64,000 nucleotides of DNA from UBA937 sp031549725 (GCA_031549725.1 JAVBPH010000056.1:25484-89483); one strand, 5' to 3'. Positions 23,783 to 33,930 are shown, counted from the first letter of the stretch. The notes: a model not told the origin generated them from the sequence alone. Numbers and translations: made by a program.

Positions 23783-26700
23783 CTATTCCCGCCAAACCTC
23801 GGACACCCCGGTGCAGGCCCCAATGGTCTCCAGGGTTCCCTGGTCAGCTCCGGAACTGATCTGGGTGGCGGTCCGGATAATGCCTTCCCCGGATGAGGTC
23901 GGCACATGGATAAATACCGCACAGGATCCGGAAATGTCACCCAGGCAATCCCTAAGGGGATACAGATTTTCCTCCCTGGCGGAGGTCCCCGGATCGAGCC
24001 TGATATGGACCTCCCGCCAGGACCGTTCGGAAATTTCCCCCATATCCAGGAGGGAATCCACCAGGAAGCTTGGCCTGTCCCGGGACATGTCCAGTTTTCC
24101 CTTGAGGACCACAATCTCATCAACCTTTAACCTGTCCCGGTACTGTTCCCAGGTTTTGGTAAAAAAGGTCAAATCCATATCACCGTTAAAATCCCCCAGG
24201 GAACCAAAGCCCATCCATTTCCCGGTTTTGGTCTGGTAAGGCCGCAGGGATTTTATCATTCCCACCAGGATATATTCCCGGTCCGGGGTGGACCGTTCGG
24301 GATGGGCCAAATCCAGGGTCGAAGCCCTTTCCCAGATTTTTTTGTAGTCATCCATGGGGTGGCCTGAAAAATAAAATCCGATCAGTTCCTTTTCTACCTG
24401 AAGCTGTTCATTTTTATTCCAGTCGGGAAAATCCTCAAACACAAAATCGGGATATTCCTTTTCACCGGATTCCTCAAACAGGCTGGTCTGGCCAAACCGC
24501 TTATCATCCTTTTTACTTTGGGCATAATCCACTGCCCGTTCAAAATTTCCTATCAGCTTGGCCCGGCTTATCCCGAAACTGTCGAACGCCCCGGTTTTGA
24601 TGAGCAGCTCTATCACTTTTTTTCCCACGGTTTTTATATCCACCCGCTCCAGGAAATCCATAAAATCCCTGTAGGGAGTTTCTTTTCTGCCGTTAACAAT
24701 TTCCTCGGCGGAAGCATCACCCAGACCTTTAATTCCCAGGAAACCGTAGGTGATCCGTCCGTCCACTACGGAAAAATATGTATCCGAACGGTTTATATCA
24801 GGAGGATCGATGGGAATGCCCATTTTACGGGCTTCATCGATATAGCCGGGGAGTTTATCCGTGCTGGTGATTTCATTGGTCAGGTTGGCCGCCATAAATT
24901 CCGCGGGGAAATTGGCCTTGAGGTAGGCGGTCTGATACGCTACCAGGGAATATGCCGCAGCGTGGCTTTTATTAAACCCATAACCGGCAAAGGGGATCAG
25001 GATTTCAAAAATCCGGTCCGCATCGGACTCCTTGAAATTATTCTTCTTTGCCCCTTCGATAAACCGGGCCTTTTCCTTCACCATGACTTCGGTTTTCTTT
25101 TTTCCCATGGCCCGGCGGAGCAGGTCCGCTTGTCCCAGGCTGTAACCGCCGATGATCTGGGCCACCTGCATAACCTGTTCCTGGTAAACAATAACCCCGT
25201 AGGTTTCTTCCAGGATATGTTTCAGGCAGGGATCAGGATAGACGATGGGCTGGCGGCCCCACTTGGATTCCACAAACTGGGGAATATACGCCATAGGACC
25301 GGGCCGGTAAAGCGCATTCAAGGCGATAAGGTCCTCCAGCTTGGTGGGCTTCACCTGTTTGAGGATACTCTGCATTCCCTGGGATTCAAACTGGAACACA
25401 CAGGTGCTTAAACCCTCACCGAGCATTTTATACGTGGCGGAATCCCCCTCGGGAATTTTATCCGAATCAAACCGGGCCAGATCACCGCCTCTCCTGCGGA
25501 CAAGCTTTTCCGTGTTTTTGATAAGGGTCAGGGTTTTAAGCCCCAGGAAGTCCATCTTAACCAGACCGCAGTCCTCGATAAGGTCCTTGTTAAACTGGGT
25601 GGCTATGATCCCGGTTTTGGAGTCCCGGAAGAGGGGCACGTAATCGGAAAGTTCGGTTTTACCGATAACGATCCCCGCCGCATGGAGGCTGGAATGGCGG
25701 TTCTTATTTTCCAGCCGCCGGGCAATGGCAAACAATTCCTGGTATTTGGGGTCCTGTTCCAGTTCCCTTAACCGGGGCTCCTGTTCAAAAGCCTTGGCCA
25801 GGGTCATTTTGGGATCCTCCGGGATCAGTTTGGCAATCATGTTTGCTTCGTCCAGACTTATGTCCAGAGCCCGGGCCACATCCTTGATTACCGCCTTTGC
25901 CTTGAGGGTTCCAAAGGTGATGATCTGCCCCACCCGGTCGGTGCCGTATTTTGCCGTTACATAATCTATAACTTCCCCGCGTCTTTCGAAGCAGAAGTCT
26001 ATATCAAAGTCGGGCATGGAAATCCGGTCCGGGTTCAGGAACCGTTCAAACAGGAGGTTGTATTTCAGGGGTTCGATATCCGTAATTCTTAGGGCGTACG
26101 CTACAATAGACCCAGCGCCGGAACCGCGGCCCGGCCCCACGGGAATCCCGTGTTCCTTGGCCCAGTTGATAAAATCCGCCACAATCAGAAAGTACCCGGT
26201 GAAACCCATTTCGATAATTACGTTAAGTTCATAATCCGCCCGGTCCTGGATATCCTTTCCGTAACCGGGATATCTGAACTTTAACCCTTCATAGGTCAGA
26301 TGGCGCAGGTATTCCCCTTCGGAGGAAAAACCCCGGGGAATTTCAAAGTCCGGCAGAAGGGGGCCCGGTTTCGGAATGACCGCATGGCACCGTTCAGCGA
26401 TACGGACCGTATTTGAAATAGCTTCCGGATATTCAGGAAAGAGGGCGGCCATTTCATCCCCGGATTTAATATAAAACTGGTCCGTTTCAAAGCGCATGCG
26501 CTTTTCCTCGTTCCGTTTTTTCCCGGTGGAAATACAGAGAACTATATCCTGGGCCACCGAATCTTTCTGTTCTATATAGTGGCTATCGTTGGTGGCCACC
26601 AGGGGAATTCCGGTCCGCCGGGCGATTTCACCCAAAGCGGTGTTCACCTTTTTCTGGGCCGGGATACCGTGGTCCTGCAGTTCCAGGTAGTAGTTGTCAT

Positions 26701-27205
26701 CTCCGAACAAGTCCCGGAACCACCGGGCCCTGGCTTCGGCCTCGGCGGGTTTGCCTTCCATAATGAGGTTGGGAATTTCACCCGCCAGACAGGCGGACAG
26801 GCAGATTAACCCCTTATGGTATTTTTGCAGAAGCTCCTCATCGATCCGGGGTTTATAATAAAAACCCTCGGTATAGGAAAACGAGGAAAGTTTAACCATA
26901 TTACGGTAACCCTCTTCATTCATCGCAAGAAGTACCAGGTGGAAATACTTATTGCCGTGTTCGGAACCGCTTTTTTCAAACCTGGATCCCCGGGCCATGT
27001 AGAATTCACTTCCTATAATAGGATGTATCCCCTTTTCCTGGCAGGCATTTTGAAATTCCAGAACACCGAACATGTTTCCATGGTCGGTAATTGCGATGTG
27101 TTTCATCCCCAGGGCAAGGGCTTTTTCGGCCAGGCCCTTAACATCCGCGGCCCCGTCGAGGAGAGAAAAATCACTATGTACATGGAGGTGAACAAAATCA
27201 GTCAT
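23783..27205 (-). CDS. dnaE: DNA polymerase III subunit alpha
   Basis: 1140 residues from the ATG giving MTDFVHLHVHSDFSLLDGA, the usual DnaE start. An in-frame TTG 21 codons earlier (27268) is possible but not typical. This is the replicative polymerase. The N-terminal PHP domain (about 1-270) shows HLHVHSDFS and ITDHGNMFG. The palm carries PDFDIDFCFERRG with the catalytic aspartates. Finger, beta-binding and OB regions follow to the C-terminus. It is followed by yggT and recG in the same direction. Confidence 0.96.
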   Translation of the reverse strand: MTDFVHLHVHSDFSLLDGAADVKGLAEKALALGMKHIAITDHGNMFGVLEFQNACQEKGIHPIIGSEFYMARGSRFEKSGSEHGNKYFHLVLLAMNEEGYRNMVKLSSFSYTEGFYYKPRIDEELLQKYHKGLICLSACLAGEIPNLIMEGKPAEAEARARWFRDLFGDDNYYLELQDHGIPAQKKVNTALGEIARRTGIPLVATNDSHYIEQKDSVAQDIVLCISTGKKRNEEKRMRFETDQFYIKSGDEMAALFPEYPEAISNTVRIAERCHAVIPKPGPLLPDFEIPRGFSSEGEYLRHLTYEGLKFRYPGYGKDIQDRADYELNVIIEMGFTGYFLIVADFINWAKEHGIPVGPGRGSGAGSIVAYALRITDIEPLKYNLLFERFLNPDRISMPDFDIDFCFERRGEVIDYVTAKYGTDRVGQIITFGTLKAKAVIKDVARALDISLDEANMIAKLIPEDPKMTLAKAFEQEPRLRELEQDPKYQELFAIARRLENKNRHSSLHAAGIVIGKTELSDYVPLFRDSKTGIIATQFNKDLIEDCGLVKMDFLGLKTLTLIKNTEKLVRRRGGDLARFDSDKIPEGDSATYKMLGEGLSTCVFQFESQGMQSILKQVKPTKLEDLIALNALYRPGPMAYIPQFVESKWGRQPIVYPDPCLKHILEETYGVIVYQEQVMQVAQIIGGYSLGQADLLRRAMGKKKTEVMVKEKARFIEGAKKNNFKESDADRIFEILIPFAGYGFNKSHAAAYSLVAYQTAYLKANFPAEFMAANLTNEITSTDKLPGYIDEARKMGIPIDPPDINRSDTYFSVVDGRITYGFLGIKGLGDASAEEIVNGRKETPYRDFMDFLERVDIKTVGKKVIELLIKTGAFDSFGISRAKLIGNFERAVDYAQSKKDDKRFGQTSLFEESGEKEYPDFVFEDFPDWNKNEQLQVEKELIGFYFSGHPMDDYKKIWERASTLDLAHPERSTPDREYILVGMIKSLRPYQTKTGKWMGFGSLGDFNGDMDLTFFTKTWEQYRDRLKVDEIVVLKGKLDMSRDRPSFLVDSLLDMGEISERSWREVHIRLDPGTSAREENLYPLRDCLGDISGSCAVFIHVPTSSGEGIIRTATQISSGADQGTLETIGACTGVSEVWRE

Positions 27206-27340
27206 TTCACGATAATCATAGCCTGTTTTTTTCAGGTCTTCAAGGTTTTCAGGACCGGAATAATTCAAATGTCTGTCCTTGAGCTCCTCAGGCCTATCAA
27301 AAAGAAGGAAATGGGATTACCCTAATACAGGGTATATCTA

Positions 27341-27380
27341 AGGGAAACTTCTAAAAACTGAAGTTCTTAGAAGTTTCCCT
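27341..27380. repeat. Palindromic repeat, TGAA-loop type (copy F)
   Basis: Eighteen-base arms beginning AGGGAAACTTCTAA with one mismatch around the loop TGAA, between the divergent dnaE and DUF6941-like genes. A small hairpin TACCCT-AATAC-AGGGTA lies just to its left (27318-27334). Confidence 0.7.
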
Positions 27381-27501
27381 GGAGAGAATTTTATTCTTTA
27401 GGTTTATGCAAAATACATGTATTATGTAGGTAGGGACTGATTATTATTTTCAAAGCCGGATACCTTTGAAAGGGTTTTCCCAAATCAGGATGGGTGCTTA
27501 T

Positions 27502-27888
27502 ATGAAAACTGAACTTTTTACTCTCTGCGATTTTGCCCAGGAAAACGGGGGGAAGCTGACCATTGTAGGCACCTTTGATACCATCATTGCCCGGAATTTT
27601 CCCTGTGTTCATCCCCAGCTTTCCATAGTGATCCGCCTCAGGTTTGATCTTTGGGAATTCGGAAACCACTCGTTCAGGATTGAAACCCGGGATCTGGACG
27701 GAGAAATGACCCTGGAACCCGTGATAGGCAAAATGGAAGTAAAGGGGGTTGGAAATGCCTCGGCGGTCTCCCATCTGGTATATTCGATAACGAATCTGAA
27801 ATTCAAGGCCAGCGGGGTTGTAAATTTTGTGTTATACGTGGATGACAAGGAAACAAAGACCATCCCTCTTTATTTGCGGAAAGGATGA
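27502..27888 (+). CDS. Small conserved protein, DUF6941-like
   Basis: 128 residues starting MKTELFTLCDFAQENGGKLT; an ATG four codons earlier and a TTG further up are less well placed. The sequence suggests a compact beta-sandwich: strands IVGTFDTIIA, LSIVIRLRFDLWEFG, HSFRIETRDLDG and VNFVLYVDDKE. It resembles the DUF6941 group of small bacterial proteins of unknown function as I remember it. There is no signal peptide or membrane segment. It is read divergently from dnaE and stands alone. Confidence 0.65.
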   Translation: MKTELFTLCDFAQENGGKLTIVGTFDTIIARNFPCVHPQLSIVIRLRFDLWEFGNHSFRIETRDLDGEMTLEPVIGKMEVKGVGNASAVSHLVYSITNLKFKASGVVNFVLYVDDKETKTIPLYLRKG

Positions 27889-28013
27889 TTCGTCATTTTG
27901 GAGGAACGGTTTCCGGTTTAAGGCAAGTTCCGATAGGCTGGTATGCTCAACCCGCTCTCTTTTCTTACGAGAACTCATTTCATTAATAGTTTACCAAAGC
28001 ATATCCTCCCCCG

Positions 28014-28105
28014 CAGGTGGTTTCGGAAACCTCAACCGCCGGGAATCTCCGGGCCCTGGGGCTACTTGTGCTGAAGCCCCCGAAGCATCGAAGGGATATG
28101 GGAAG
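28014..28105. repeat. Dispersed repeat with GGTGGTT/AACCGCC palindrome (copy 2)
   Basis: Opposite-strand relative of 20886-20975, aligning along about 90 bases: GGTGGTTTCGGAAACCTCAACC, then CTCCGGGCCCTGGGGCTACT, then GCCCCCGAAGCATCGA, then GGGAAGAAA. It lies between two convergent genes. Confidence 0.7.
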
Positions 28106-28137
28106 AAATAAGTATGTATGAAATGCCCTCTGCCAAT

Positions 28138-28512
28138 TTAATGAAGCAATGGGGTTAACCAAAAGCATACGGCCGTGATTAAAGACAGAGGACCGGTAAC
28201 CCATTTTTCTTTTTTGCTTTTTGATAAAAAGTTCGTCACCACATTCAAAGATAAATATCCCGCAAATATAAAACAAATAATCCTGGTAGCCTGCGGGGTA
28301 AATATAAAAGGAATAATTCTTCCGGTCTGCAGGATAATCATGACTGCAAATAATTGAACCACCACTGATACGGCACAGATAACCCGGTACTTGCCAGGCA
28401 ATACTTTATACTTTCCGCCCAGGGCAAACTCGCCTAAGGGGGCTCCGCAAATCAATAAAAGATATATTACAGCCGCAGAGCCAAAAGCAACTGCTCCAAT
28501 AATTGTAGTCAT
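28138..28512 (-). CDS. Small membrane protein of unknown function
   Basis: 124 residues with four predicted membrane helices at about 3-23, 42-62, 72-95 and 103-121. The first loop contains GAPLGEFALGGKYKVLPGKYR, a pattern I associate with a small family of uncharacterised bacterial membrane proteins, but I cannot name a function. GGGGGAT precedes the ATG. It stands alone, convergent with the DUF6941-like gene and next to aroC. Confidence 0.65.
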   Translation of the reverse strand: MTTIIGAVAFGSAAVIYLLLICGAPLGEFALGGKYKVLPGKYRVICAVSVVVQLFAVMIILQTGRIIPFIFTPQATRIICFIFAGYLSLNVVTNFLSKSKKEKWVTGPLSLITAVCFWLTPLLH

Positions 28513-28594
28513 GTTATCCCCCGGTATATTTGAATGCCGGATCAGATTTATTTTTTACTCTGACAAGATTTTTCATGGATTTATGGATCGCCCT

Positions 28595-29710
28595 TTAGAT
28601 CCGGTCACACCTGGACAAGAGGAGAAGGTCCGCCAAAACCAGGGATGTCATGGCCTCCACCACCGGAACAACCCGGGGACAGGCACACACATCATGGCGG
28701 CCTTTTACTTCAATGGTGCATGCATCACCCCGCCGGTTAATCGTATTCTGGGGCAAAGAAATTGAGGGGATGGGTTTGAATGCGGCCCTGAATTCCAGGG
28801 CAGTTCCGGTGGAAAGACCGCCCAGCACTCCCCCGGCATCATTCTTTTGGAAGGATGCGCCGGGTACATCCGGCGGCATATCCCAGCGGGATGGTTTTTC
28901 GCCGGGTATAAGGGCATCATTATTCCGGGAACCCTCCCGGCCTGCCGCATCAAACCCGGCACCGAATTCAATTCCCTTACAGGCGCCGATGGACAGGATT
29001 GCCCCGGCCAAAAGGGCATCGAGTTTGGCGAACACGGGCATACCCAGTCCGGGAGGCAGACCTTCAGTCCGGCAGGATATTATCCCTCCCAGGCTGTCCC
29101 CTTTTTTCCGGGCTTCATCAATTTTTTCCATTACCTTTTCCGCTGTCTTTTTATGGGGTATCCGGAGGGGATTGTTTTCAATTTCTCCGGAATCAAATTC
29201 CGGATCGCCCCAGCAGGGTGCCTTTATCCCGGCAGCCTCCTGGGTCCAGGCATGGATACGGATACCATAGGTTTTTAAGAAAACCCTTGCCACCGCTCCC
29301 GCGGCTACCCGCCCGATGGTTTCCCTGGCGGAACTGCGGCCTCCCCCGCGGTAATCCCGGAGCCCGTATTTTGTTTCCCAGGGCCAGTCAGCATGGCCTG
29401 GTCTGTAAAGATCCTTGATTGCTTCATAATCCCTGGACTGCTGGTTCCGGTTCCTGACAATAATAACGATGGGGGTTCCCAGTGTTTTACCTTCAAATAC
29501 CCCGGAGAGAATTTCCGGCTCATCCGATTCCTGCCTGGTGGTGGATGCTCCGCCCGCACCGGGCCTGCGCCGGGCCAGCTCAAGCCGGATATCCTCCACG
29601 GAAAGGGAAAGCCCCCCGGGGCACCCGTCGATAATACACCCCAGGGCTTCCCCATGGGACTCCCCGAAGGTGCTTACGCAGAATATGGTACCAAAATTAT
29701 TACCCGCCAT
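28595..29710 (-). CDS. aroC: Chorismate synthase
   Basis: 371 residues, normal length. It converts EPSP to chorismate, the last step of the shikimate pathway, using reduced FMN. Family signatures are clear: FGESHGEALGCIIDGCP near residues 14-30, YRPGHADWPWETKYGLRDYR, GGGRSSARETIGRVAAGA, and the C-terminal GRHDVC. It starts 2 bases after the pfkB stop, so the two are co-translated. Shikimate kinase is also in this window (58288-58842), consistent with a cell that makes its own aromatic amino acids. Confidence 0.97.
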   Translation of the reverse strand: MAGNNFGTIFCVSTFGESHGEALGCIIDGCPGGLSLSVEDIRLELARRRPGAGGASTTRQESDEPEILSGVFEGKTLGTPIVIIVRNRNQQSRDYEAIKDLYRPGHADWPWETKYGLRDYRGGGRSSARETIGRVAAGAVARVFLKTYGIRIHAWTQEAAGIKAPCWGDPEFDSGEIENNPLRIPHKKTAEKVMEKIDEARKKGDSLGGIISCRTEGLPPGLGMPVFAKLDALLAGAILSIGACKGIEFGAGFDAAGREGSRNNDALIPGEKPSRWDMPPDVPGASFQKNDAGGVLGGLSTGTALEFRAAFKPIPSISLPQNTINRRGDACTIEVKGRHDVCACPRVVPVVEAMTSLVLADLLLLSRCDRI

Positions 29711-29712
29711 AC

Positions 29713-30678
29713 CTATCCTTTGAACGCTTCCATTTCAGCCATGGTGGGCGGTTCCGCGCCCCGCCGGGAACATACCAAAGATGCGGCTTTGTTGGCAAAC
29801 AGCAGAGCTTCTTCCAAATCTGATTCAGATAACCCGGCAATCCCCGCCCTGGTCATTTTACCATGCAGGATCAGCCAGGAAAGAAGACCCCCGTGAAAGG
29901 TATCCCCGGCTCCGATGGTATCCACCACCTTAACCGGAACCACCGGAGCCTTTACTTCAGCAACCGAACCATCGGGGGATATTACCAGTGCCATGGCACC
30001 ATCAGGACCAAGGGTGGTCACCGCCAGGGATGGTCCCATCCGGATTACCTTCTCCAGGGATTTCTGAAGCCCCAGACCAGGATAGATAAAATCAAAATCC
30101 GCTTCGGAAATTTTTACGATATGGGATGCGGCCACCCATTTTTCAAAACGCTTCACGTAGGCAGCCCTGTCGGTGATCATAAAAGGCCGGACGTTGGGGT
30201 CCAGGGAAATCACCGGGCCTTCGGGCAATGAGGACTGGTCCATTACAAATTGCTCCACCGCGGAAGCCACAGGTTCCATGGTCATGGCAATGGATCCAAA
30301 AAAAACACACGAAGGTTTCCTGCTGAAACTTTTCGGAAGATCATTTACAGAAAAAGAACGGTCCGCCGTACCCTGGGTATAAAAAATGTATTCCGGTTCT
30401 TTGCCCTTTTCCAGTTTAACAAAAGCCAGACTTGAATTTTCATTGGACCGGATAATCAGATCCGTTCCCACATTATTTTCCGTAAGCCTCCCGGCTAACA
30501 TCTGACCGAAAAAATCCCCGGACAATCTTCCTAAGAAAGAAACCGGTGCTCCTAAACGGCCTACCGCTATGGCCGTATTGTAGGGACTGCCTCCGGGGCA
30601 GGGTAAAAAAACAGGAACCCCCTCCGCATTTACGGAGGGCACCATATCAATCAAAGCCTCGCCGCAGCCAAGGATCAT
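29713..30678 (-). CDS. PfkB family sugar kinase (fructokinase-like)
   Basis: 321 residues from the ATG with GAGGAGG upstream, giving MILGCGEALIDMVP, the usual fructokinase start. The N-terminal glycine-rich signature GGSPYNTAIAVGRLG and the C-terminal ATP-site DTIGAGDTFHGGLL with the catalytic Asp are present. The family phosphorylates fructose, ribose, KDG and related sugars with ATP; fructose is the best guess from similarity. It lies immediately upstream of aroC. Confidence 0.85.
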   Translation of the reverse strand: MILGCGEALIDMVPSVNAEGVPVFLPCPGGSPYNTAIAVGRLGAPVSFLGRLSGDFFGQMLAGRLTENNVGTDLIIRSNENSSLAFVKLEKGKEPEYIFYTQGTADRSFSVNDLPKSFSRKPSCVFFGSIAMTMEPVASAVEQFVMDQSSLPEGPVISLDPNVRPFMITDRAAYVKRFEKWVAASHIVKISEADFDFIYPGLGLQKSLEKVIRMGPSLAVTTLGPDGAMALVISPDGSVAEVKAPVVPVKVVDTIGAGDTFHGGLLSWLILHGKMTRAGIAGLSESDLEEALLFANKAASLVCSRRGAEPPTMAEMEAFKG

Positions 30679-31090
30679 GTTGGCCTCCTCAAAAAATAAG
30701 TACCTGTTAATCATATACGCAAGAATGTATTCCAGCAATACCGGCGGGAAAAATCTCCCGGAGGCGGAGAAGTTTCTGAATCCGTTTGGGTTGAGGGTCT
30801 TGAAGGGACTGAAAAGAAAAAATCCTCACCGGTGATTTCGAGAGCCTCAATCACCGGGTCTTCCCTGAAGGAGCCTGCAAAATATCCGTTAATCAACAAC
30901 CCCGCAGGTGAATGTAGAAAGAGGAAATTATTATACAGGCTGAGGGTTCATACCACATACAAACGTTTCAACCTTCATCCAGGGCGTTAAAAAATCAACC
31001 GATGCAAGCATCCGGGTATGAACCCCAGCAGCCCTCCAATCAAAATTGAGGTGTAGACAAAATTCTTCCTATACAAGATGATATCCCTAT
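30679..31090. other. pfkB-PHP intergenic spacer with repeat copy 4
   Basis: 412 bases between divergent genes, without a credible frame. The perfect-arm palindrome CCGGTGATT / AATCACCGG at 30829-30857 is a variant of the GGTGGTT family in which both arms have changed together. A TTGAGGGTCTTGAAGGG module precedes it at 30790. Promoters for both genes should lie here, but I could not place them with confidence. Confidence 0.5.
30829..30857. repeat. Dispersed palindrome with compensating arm changes (copy 4)
   Basis: The core GGTGATTTCGAGAGCCTCAATCACC keeps pairing although GGTGGTT has become GGTGATT and AACCACC has become AATCACC. Confidence 0.65.
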
Positions 31091-31831
31091 ATGAACATAC
31101 CTATCGATACCCACACCCACTCGATTGCATCGGGTCATGCTTATTCTACTATTGACGAACTAGCCAGGGAGGCCCGGGAACGGGGGCTTGCCGGTTTTGT
31201 TCTGACCGATCACGGTCCGGCCCTGGGGGGCTGCACCCATAGATACCATTTCGGAAACCTAAAAACTATTCCTAAAATTATATTTGATGTTAGGTTTTAT
31301 TCCGGAATAGAAGGCAATATTCTTGACTCTAAGGGCAATACGGATATTCCCCCGGGATATGGGGGAACCCTCGATTTTATTATGGCTGGATTTCATGAGC
31401 TGTGTTTTGAACCCGGAAGGGAAAAGGAAAACACTAAAGCTCTAATTGCCGCTATAGCCAATCCGCTGGTGGATGCCATTTCCCATCCCGGCAACGGGGT
31501 TTACCCGGTAAATTATGATGCGGTGGTGGATGCTGCAAAGGAGTATGGCAAGGTCCTGGAAATAAACAATGCTTCCTTTAGAATAAGACCCGGATCAAAA
31601 GAAAACTGCCGATTAATTGCACAGAAATGTATGGACCGGGGAGTTCCCATGAGCTGCAGTTCCGATGCCCATTACCGGACCGATATAGGAATTTTCACGG
31701 AGGCATTAACAGTACTTGAGGAAGTAAATGCCGGACCGGACATGGTGATCAACAGCAGCGTTGAAAAATTTGAAGCCTTCATCGAAGAACGGAGGGTCCT
31801 CCGCGGGAAGGCTTTATTGTCAAAAAAGTGA
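31091..31831 (+). CDS. PHP domain phosphatase (YcdX-like)
   Basis: 246 residues. Metal-binding residues of the PHP fold are visible: H8 and H10 in DTHTHS, H16, the LTDHGP motif near residue 40, HPGNG in the middle, and the C-terminal CSSDAHYRTDIG. Proteins of the YcdX type are trinuclear-metal phosphatases acting on small phosphorylated compounds; the substrate is open. No clear ribosome site precedes the ATG. No obvious partner gene; it is divergent from pfkB. Confidence 0.85.
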   Translation: MNIPIDTHTHSIASGHAYSTIDELAREARERGLAGFVLTDHGPALGGCTHRYHFGNLKTIPKIIFDVRFYSGIEGNILDSKGNTDIPPGYGGTLDFIMAGFHELCFEPGREKENTKALIAAIANPLVDAISHPGNGVYPVNYDAVVDAAKEYGKVLEINNASFRIRPGSKENCRLIAQKCMDRGVPMSCSSDAHYRTDIGIFTEALTVLEEVNAGPDMVINSSVEKFEAFIEERRVLRGKALLSKK

Positions 31832-31889
31832 CACAGGTAAAAACCCGCCCGGAGAAAATATTTTTCCCGGAGGAGATGCAGCCGCGGGG

Positions 31890-32792
31890 CTAAATGTTCA
31901 TCATAAACTGAAGCATCGCATCCGCTACTTCCAGGGGTTTTTCCTGGTGGGGCAAGTGTCCAGCCTGGGGGAAGCTCACGAGAAATGAATCGGGTCTGAG
32001 GGCCTGCAGAGCCTGGGCCGCTTCCGGGGGCATCTGCAGATCTTCTTCGCCCCAGATGATCATTATTTTTCCGGGGAAACTGCGTATTTTTTCCGCTATG
32101 GATTTTGATGAAGAAACCGTGTATCCCATCATACTCCGGAGAGATGAAAAATAAGCCCTGTACTGGGTCCCGCTCTCCACCCGGTCAATTACCCGCCGGC
32201 GGAGAAAGTCCCTATCCTTCCGGGGCATCCCCTCAAGATTGGCATAGAAGGGAATCAATGATTGATAAGCCGCTTCATGGTTTTTTCTGAACCCCCTGTA
32301 CCAGGATTTTCCCAGAAAGGGCAGCGCCATAAACAGCAGCCCCGGATTGGGTTTTGCTTTTAACGGCAGGACCCCGTCCATCAGGACCACAGCTTTCACC
32401 TGATCAGGATTATGGACCGCGGCGGCTTCGGCAATCATCCCCCCCATGGAACTGCCCGCCAGAACCGCCGGCCCTTTGATCATGTTCAGAATTTGTTCAA
32501 CCGCTTCAATATGCCTTTTAAAAACCGCTTTTTTACTGGCGGTACTTCTTCCGAAACCGGGCAAGTCCAGGGCAATAATCCGGTAATGGTTCCGCAGAAC
32601 CGGAAAAAGGTGCCGGAAAGAATCCGCCTCATCACCCAGGCCGTGGATACAAACCAGGGTCAGCTCCGACGGTCCGGATTCCGTATCATAATAAAATATG
32701 GTGTCCTGTCCAACCCGCAGCATTTTTGCCAGGGGAAGCAGTTCAGGCCAGGGAATCATGGTTTTACCGGGTACATAAGAAGTAATCATCAT
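31890..32792 (-). CDS. Alpha/beta hydrolase
   Basis: 300 residues. A catalytic triad can be placed: S115 in GSSMGG, D251 in WGEEDLQMP, and H279 in QAGHLPHQEKP. The oxyanion region is the HGLGDEADSF segment around residue 50. Similar proteins hydrolyse esters or C-C bonds of small molecules; the substrate cannot be told. There is no signal peptide, so it acts in the cytoplasm. It follows the threonine aldolase gene in the same direction after 87 bases. Confidence 0.85.
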   Translation of the reverse strand: MMITSYVPGKTMIPWPELLPLAKMLRVGQDTIFYYDTESGPSELTLVCIHGLGDEADSFRHLFPVLRNHYRIIALDLPGFGRSTASKKAVFKRHIEAVEQILNMIKGPAVLAGSSMGGMIAEAAAVHNPDQVKAVVLMDGVLPLKAKPNPGLLFMALPFLGKSWYRGFRKNHEAAYQSLIPFYANLEGMPRKDRDFLRRRVIDRVESGTQYRAYFSSLRSMMGYTVSSSKSIAEKIRSFPGKIMIIWGEEDLQMPPEAAQALQALRPDSFLVSFPQAGHLPHQEKPLEVADAMLQFMMNI

Positions 32793-32879
32793 AATACCAT
32801 TCTACAGAAAAGGGTGATGCTTCTCAAGATAAAAGCAAATAATTATACAATCATCAAAAAGTAGCTGATTACACAAAAA

Positions 32880-33905
32880 CTACTTACCCAGAATTTCACC
32901 AAGGCTATCAATAACCAGGTCAATATCTTTTCTGGTTATGCCGTGGTGGGTCACGTAACGGTAACGACCCGGGGATGTTTCCCCGGAAACCTTTATGTTT
33001 TTTCCCAGCATATGTTTTGTGTAGGCATCAGCACTAAATCCGGGTTTGCGTATATTGAAAAAAACCATATTTATTTCAACCTCCCCGGGATTGCATTCCA
33101 CAAAATTGAGGGCCTGTAATTTCTGCGCCAGGTATTTTGCGTTTTCATGATCCTCCCCAAGCCGGCGGGTCATTTTTTCAATGGCTATTATTCCCGGCGC
33201 CGCCAGGACCCCGGCCTGGCGCATACCGCCCCCCAGGATTTTCCGGTTTCTCCTGGCCCTCTGGATAAAATCCCTGCTGCCCGCCAGGATGGAACCCACC
33301 GGGGCACAAAGTCCCTTGGACAGGCAGAACATCACACTGTCCGCGCAGGCTGCAATTTCCTTCACATCAAGCCCCAGGCTCAGGGCGGCATTAAAAATTC
33401 TGGCCCCGTCCAGGTGAACCGGTACTCCCCTTTCCCGGGCCGCACCGGATGATGCCCTCATTATTTCCAGGGGAACCACCCGCCCTCCTGCCAGGGCATT
33501 TTCCAGACACAGCAGACCCGTTTCAGGACTATGGATATCGGATGTCCTGAATCCCTTTGCCACATCTTCAGGATAAATAAACCCATTGGGATTATCCACC
33601 TGGTGGAAACTGACCTGGGACAACACCGCCGCCGCGCCGCATTCATAACGGACAATATGGCAGTTCTTACCAAGGATGATTTCATTTCCCCGTTTGGTAT
33701 GGGTCATAACCCCCAACTGGTTTCCCATGGTTCCCGAAACAACAAACAGCGCCGCTTCCTTTCCAATCGTTTTTGCAGCCAGCTCTTCCAGGTGGTTCAT
33801 GGTAGGATCATCACCGTATACATCATCCCCCAGGGGGGCTTCCGCCATGGCTTTCCTCATTTCTTCAGTGGGCTGGGTAACCGTGTCGCTTCGTAAATCT
33901 ATCAT
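32880..33905 (-). CDS. Low-specificity threonine aldolase
   Basis: 341 residues from the ATG preceded by AGGAGA, giving MIDLRSDTVTQPTEEMRKAM, the canonical start of the family. It splits threonine or allo-threonine into glycine and acetaldehyde with PLP. The PLP lysine is K197 in CLSKGLCAPVG, and H83 (NCHIVRYE) stacks on the cofactor. A frame extending further upstream passes through palindrome copy G and is not coding. Threonine synthase is also encoded in this window (47928-49232). Confidence 0.93.
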   Translation of the reverse strand: MIDLRSDTVTQPTEEMRKAMAEAPLGDDVYGDDPTMNHLEELAAKTIGKEAALFVVSGTMGNQLGVMTHTKRGNEIILGKNCHIVRYECGAAAVLSQVSFHQVDNPNGFIYPEDVAKGFRTSDIHSPETGLLCLENALAGGRVVPLEIMRASSGAARERGVPVHLDGARIFNAALSLGLDVKEIAACADSVMFCLSKGLCAPVGSILAGSRDFIQRARRNRKILGGGMRQAGVLAAPGIIAIEKMTRRLGEDHENAKYLAQKLQALNFVECNPGEVEINMVFFNIRKPGFSADAYTKHMLGKNIKVSGETSPGRYRYVTHHGITRKDIDLVIDSLGEILGK

Positions 33906-33930
33906 TGGGTTTCTCCTGATGGGATTATGG

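Noticed and set aside
23737..24123. Long N-terminal extension of the YggT protein
   Set aside because: It lies within dnaE on the same strand in another frame and lacks family similarity; the ATG at 23736 has a strong ribosome site.
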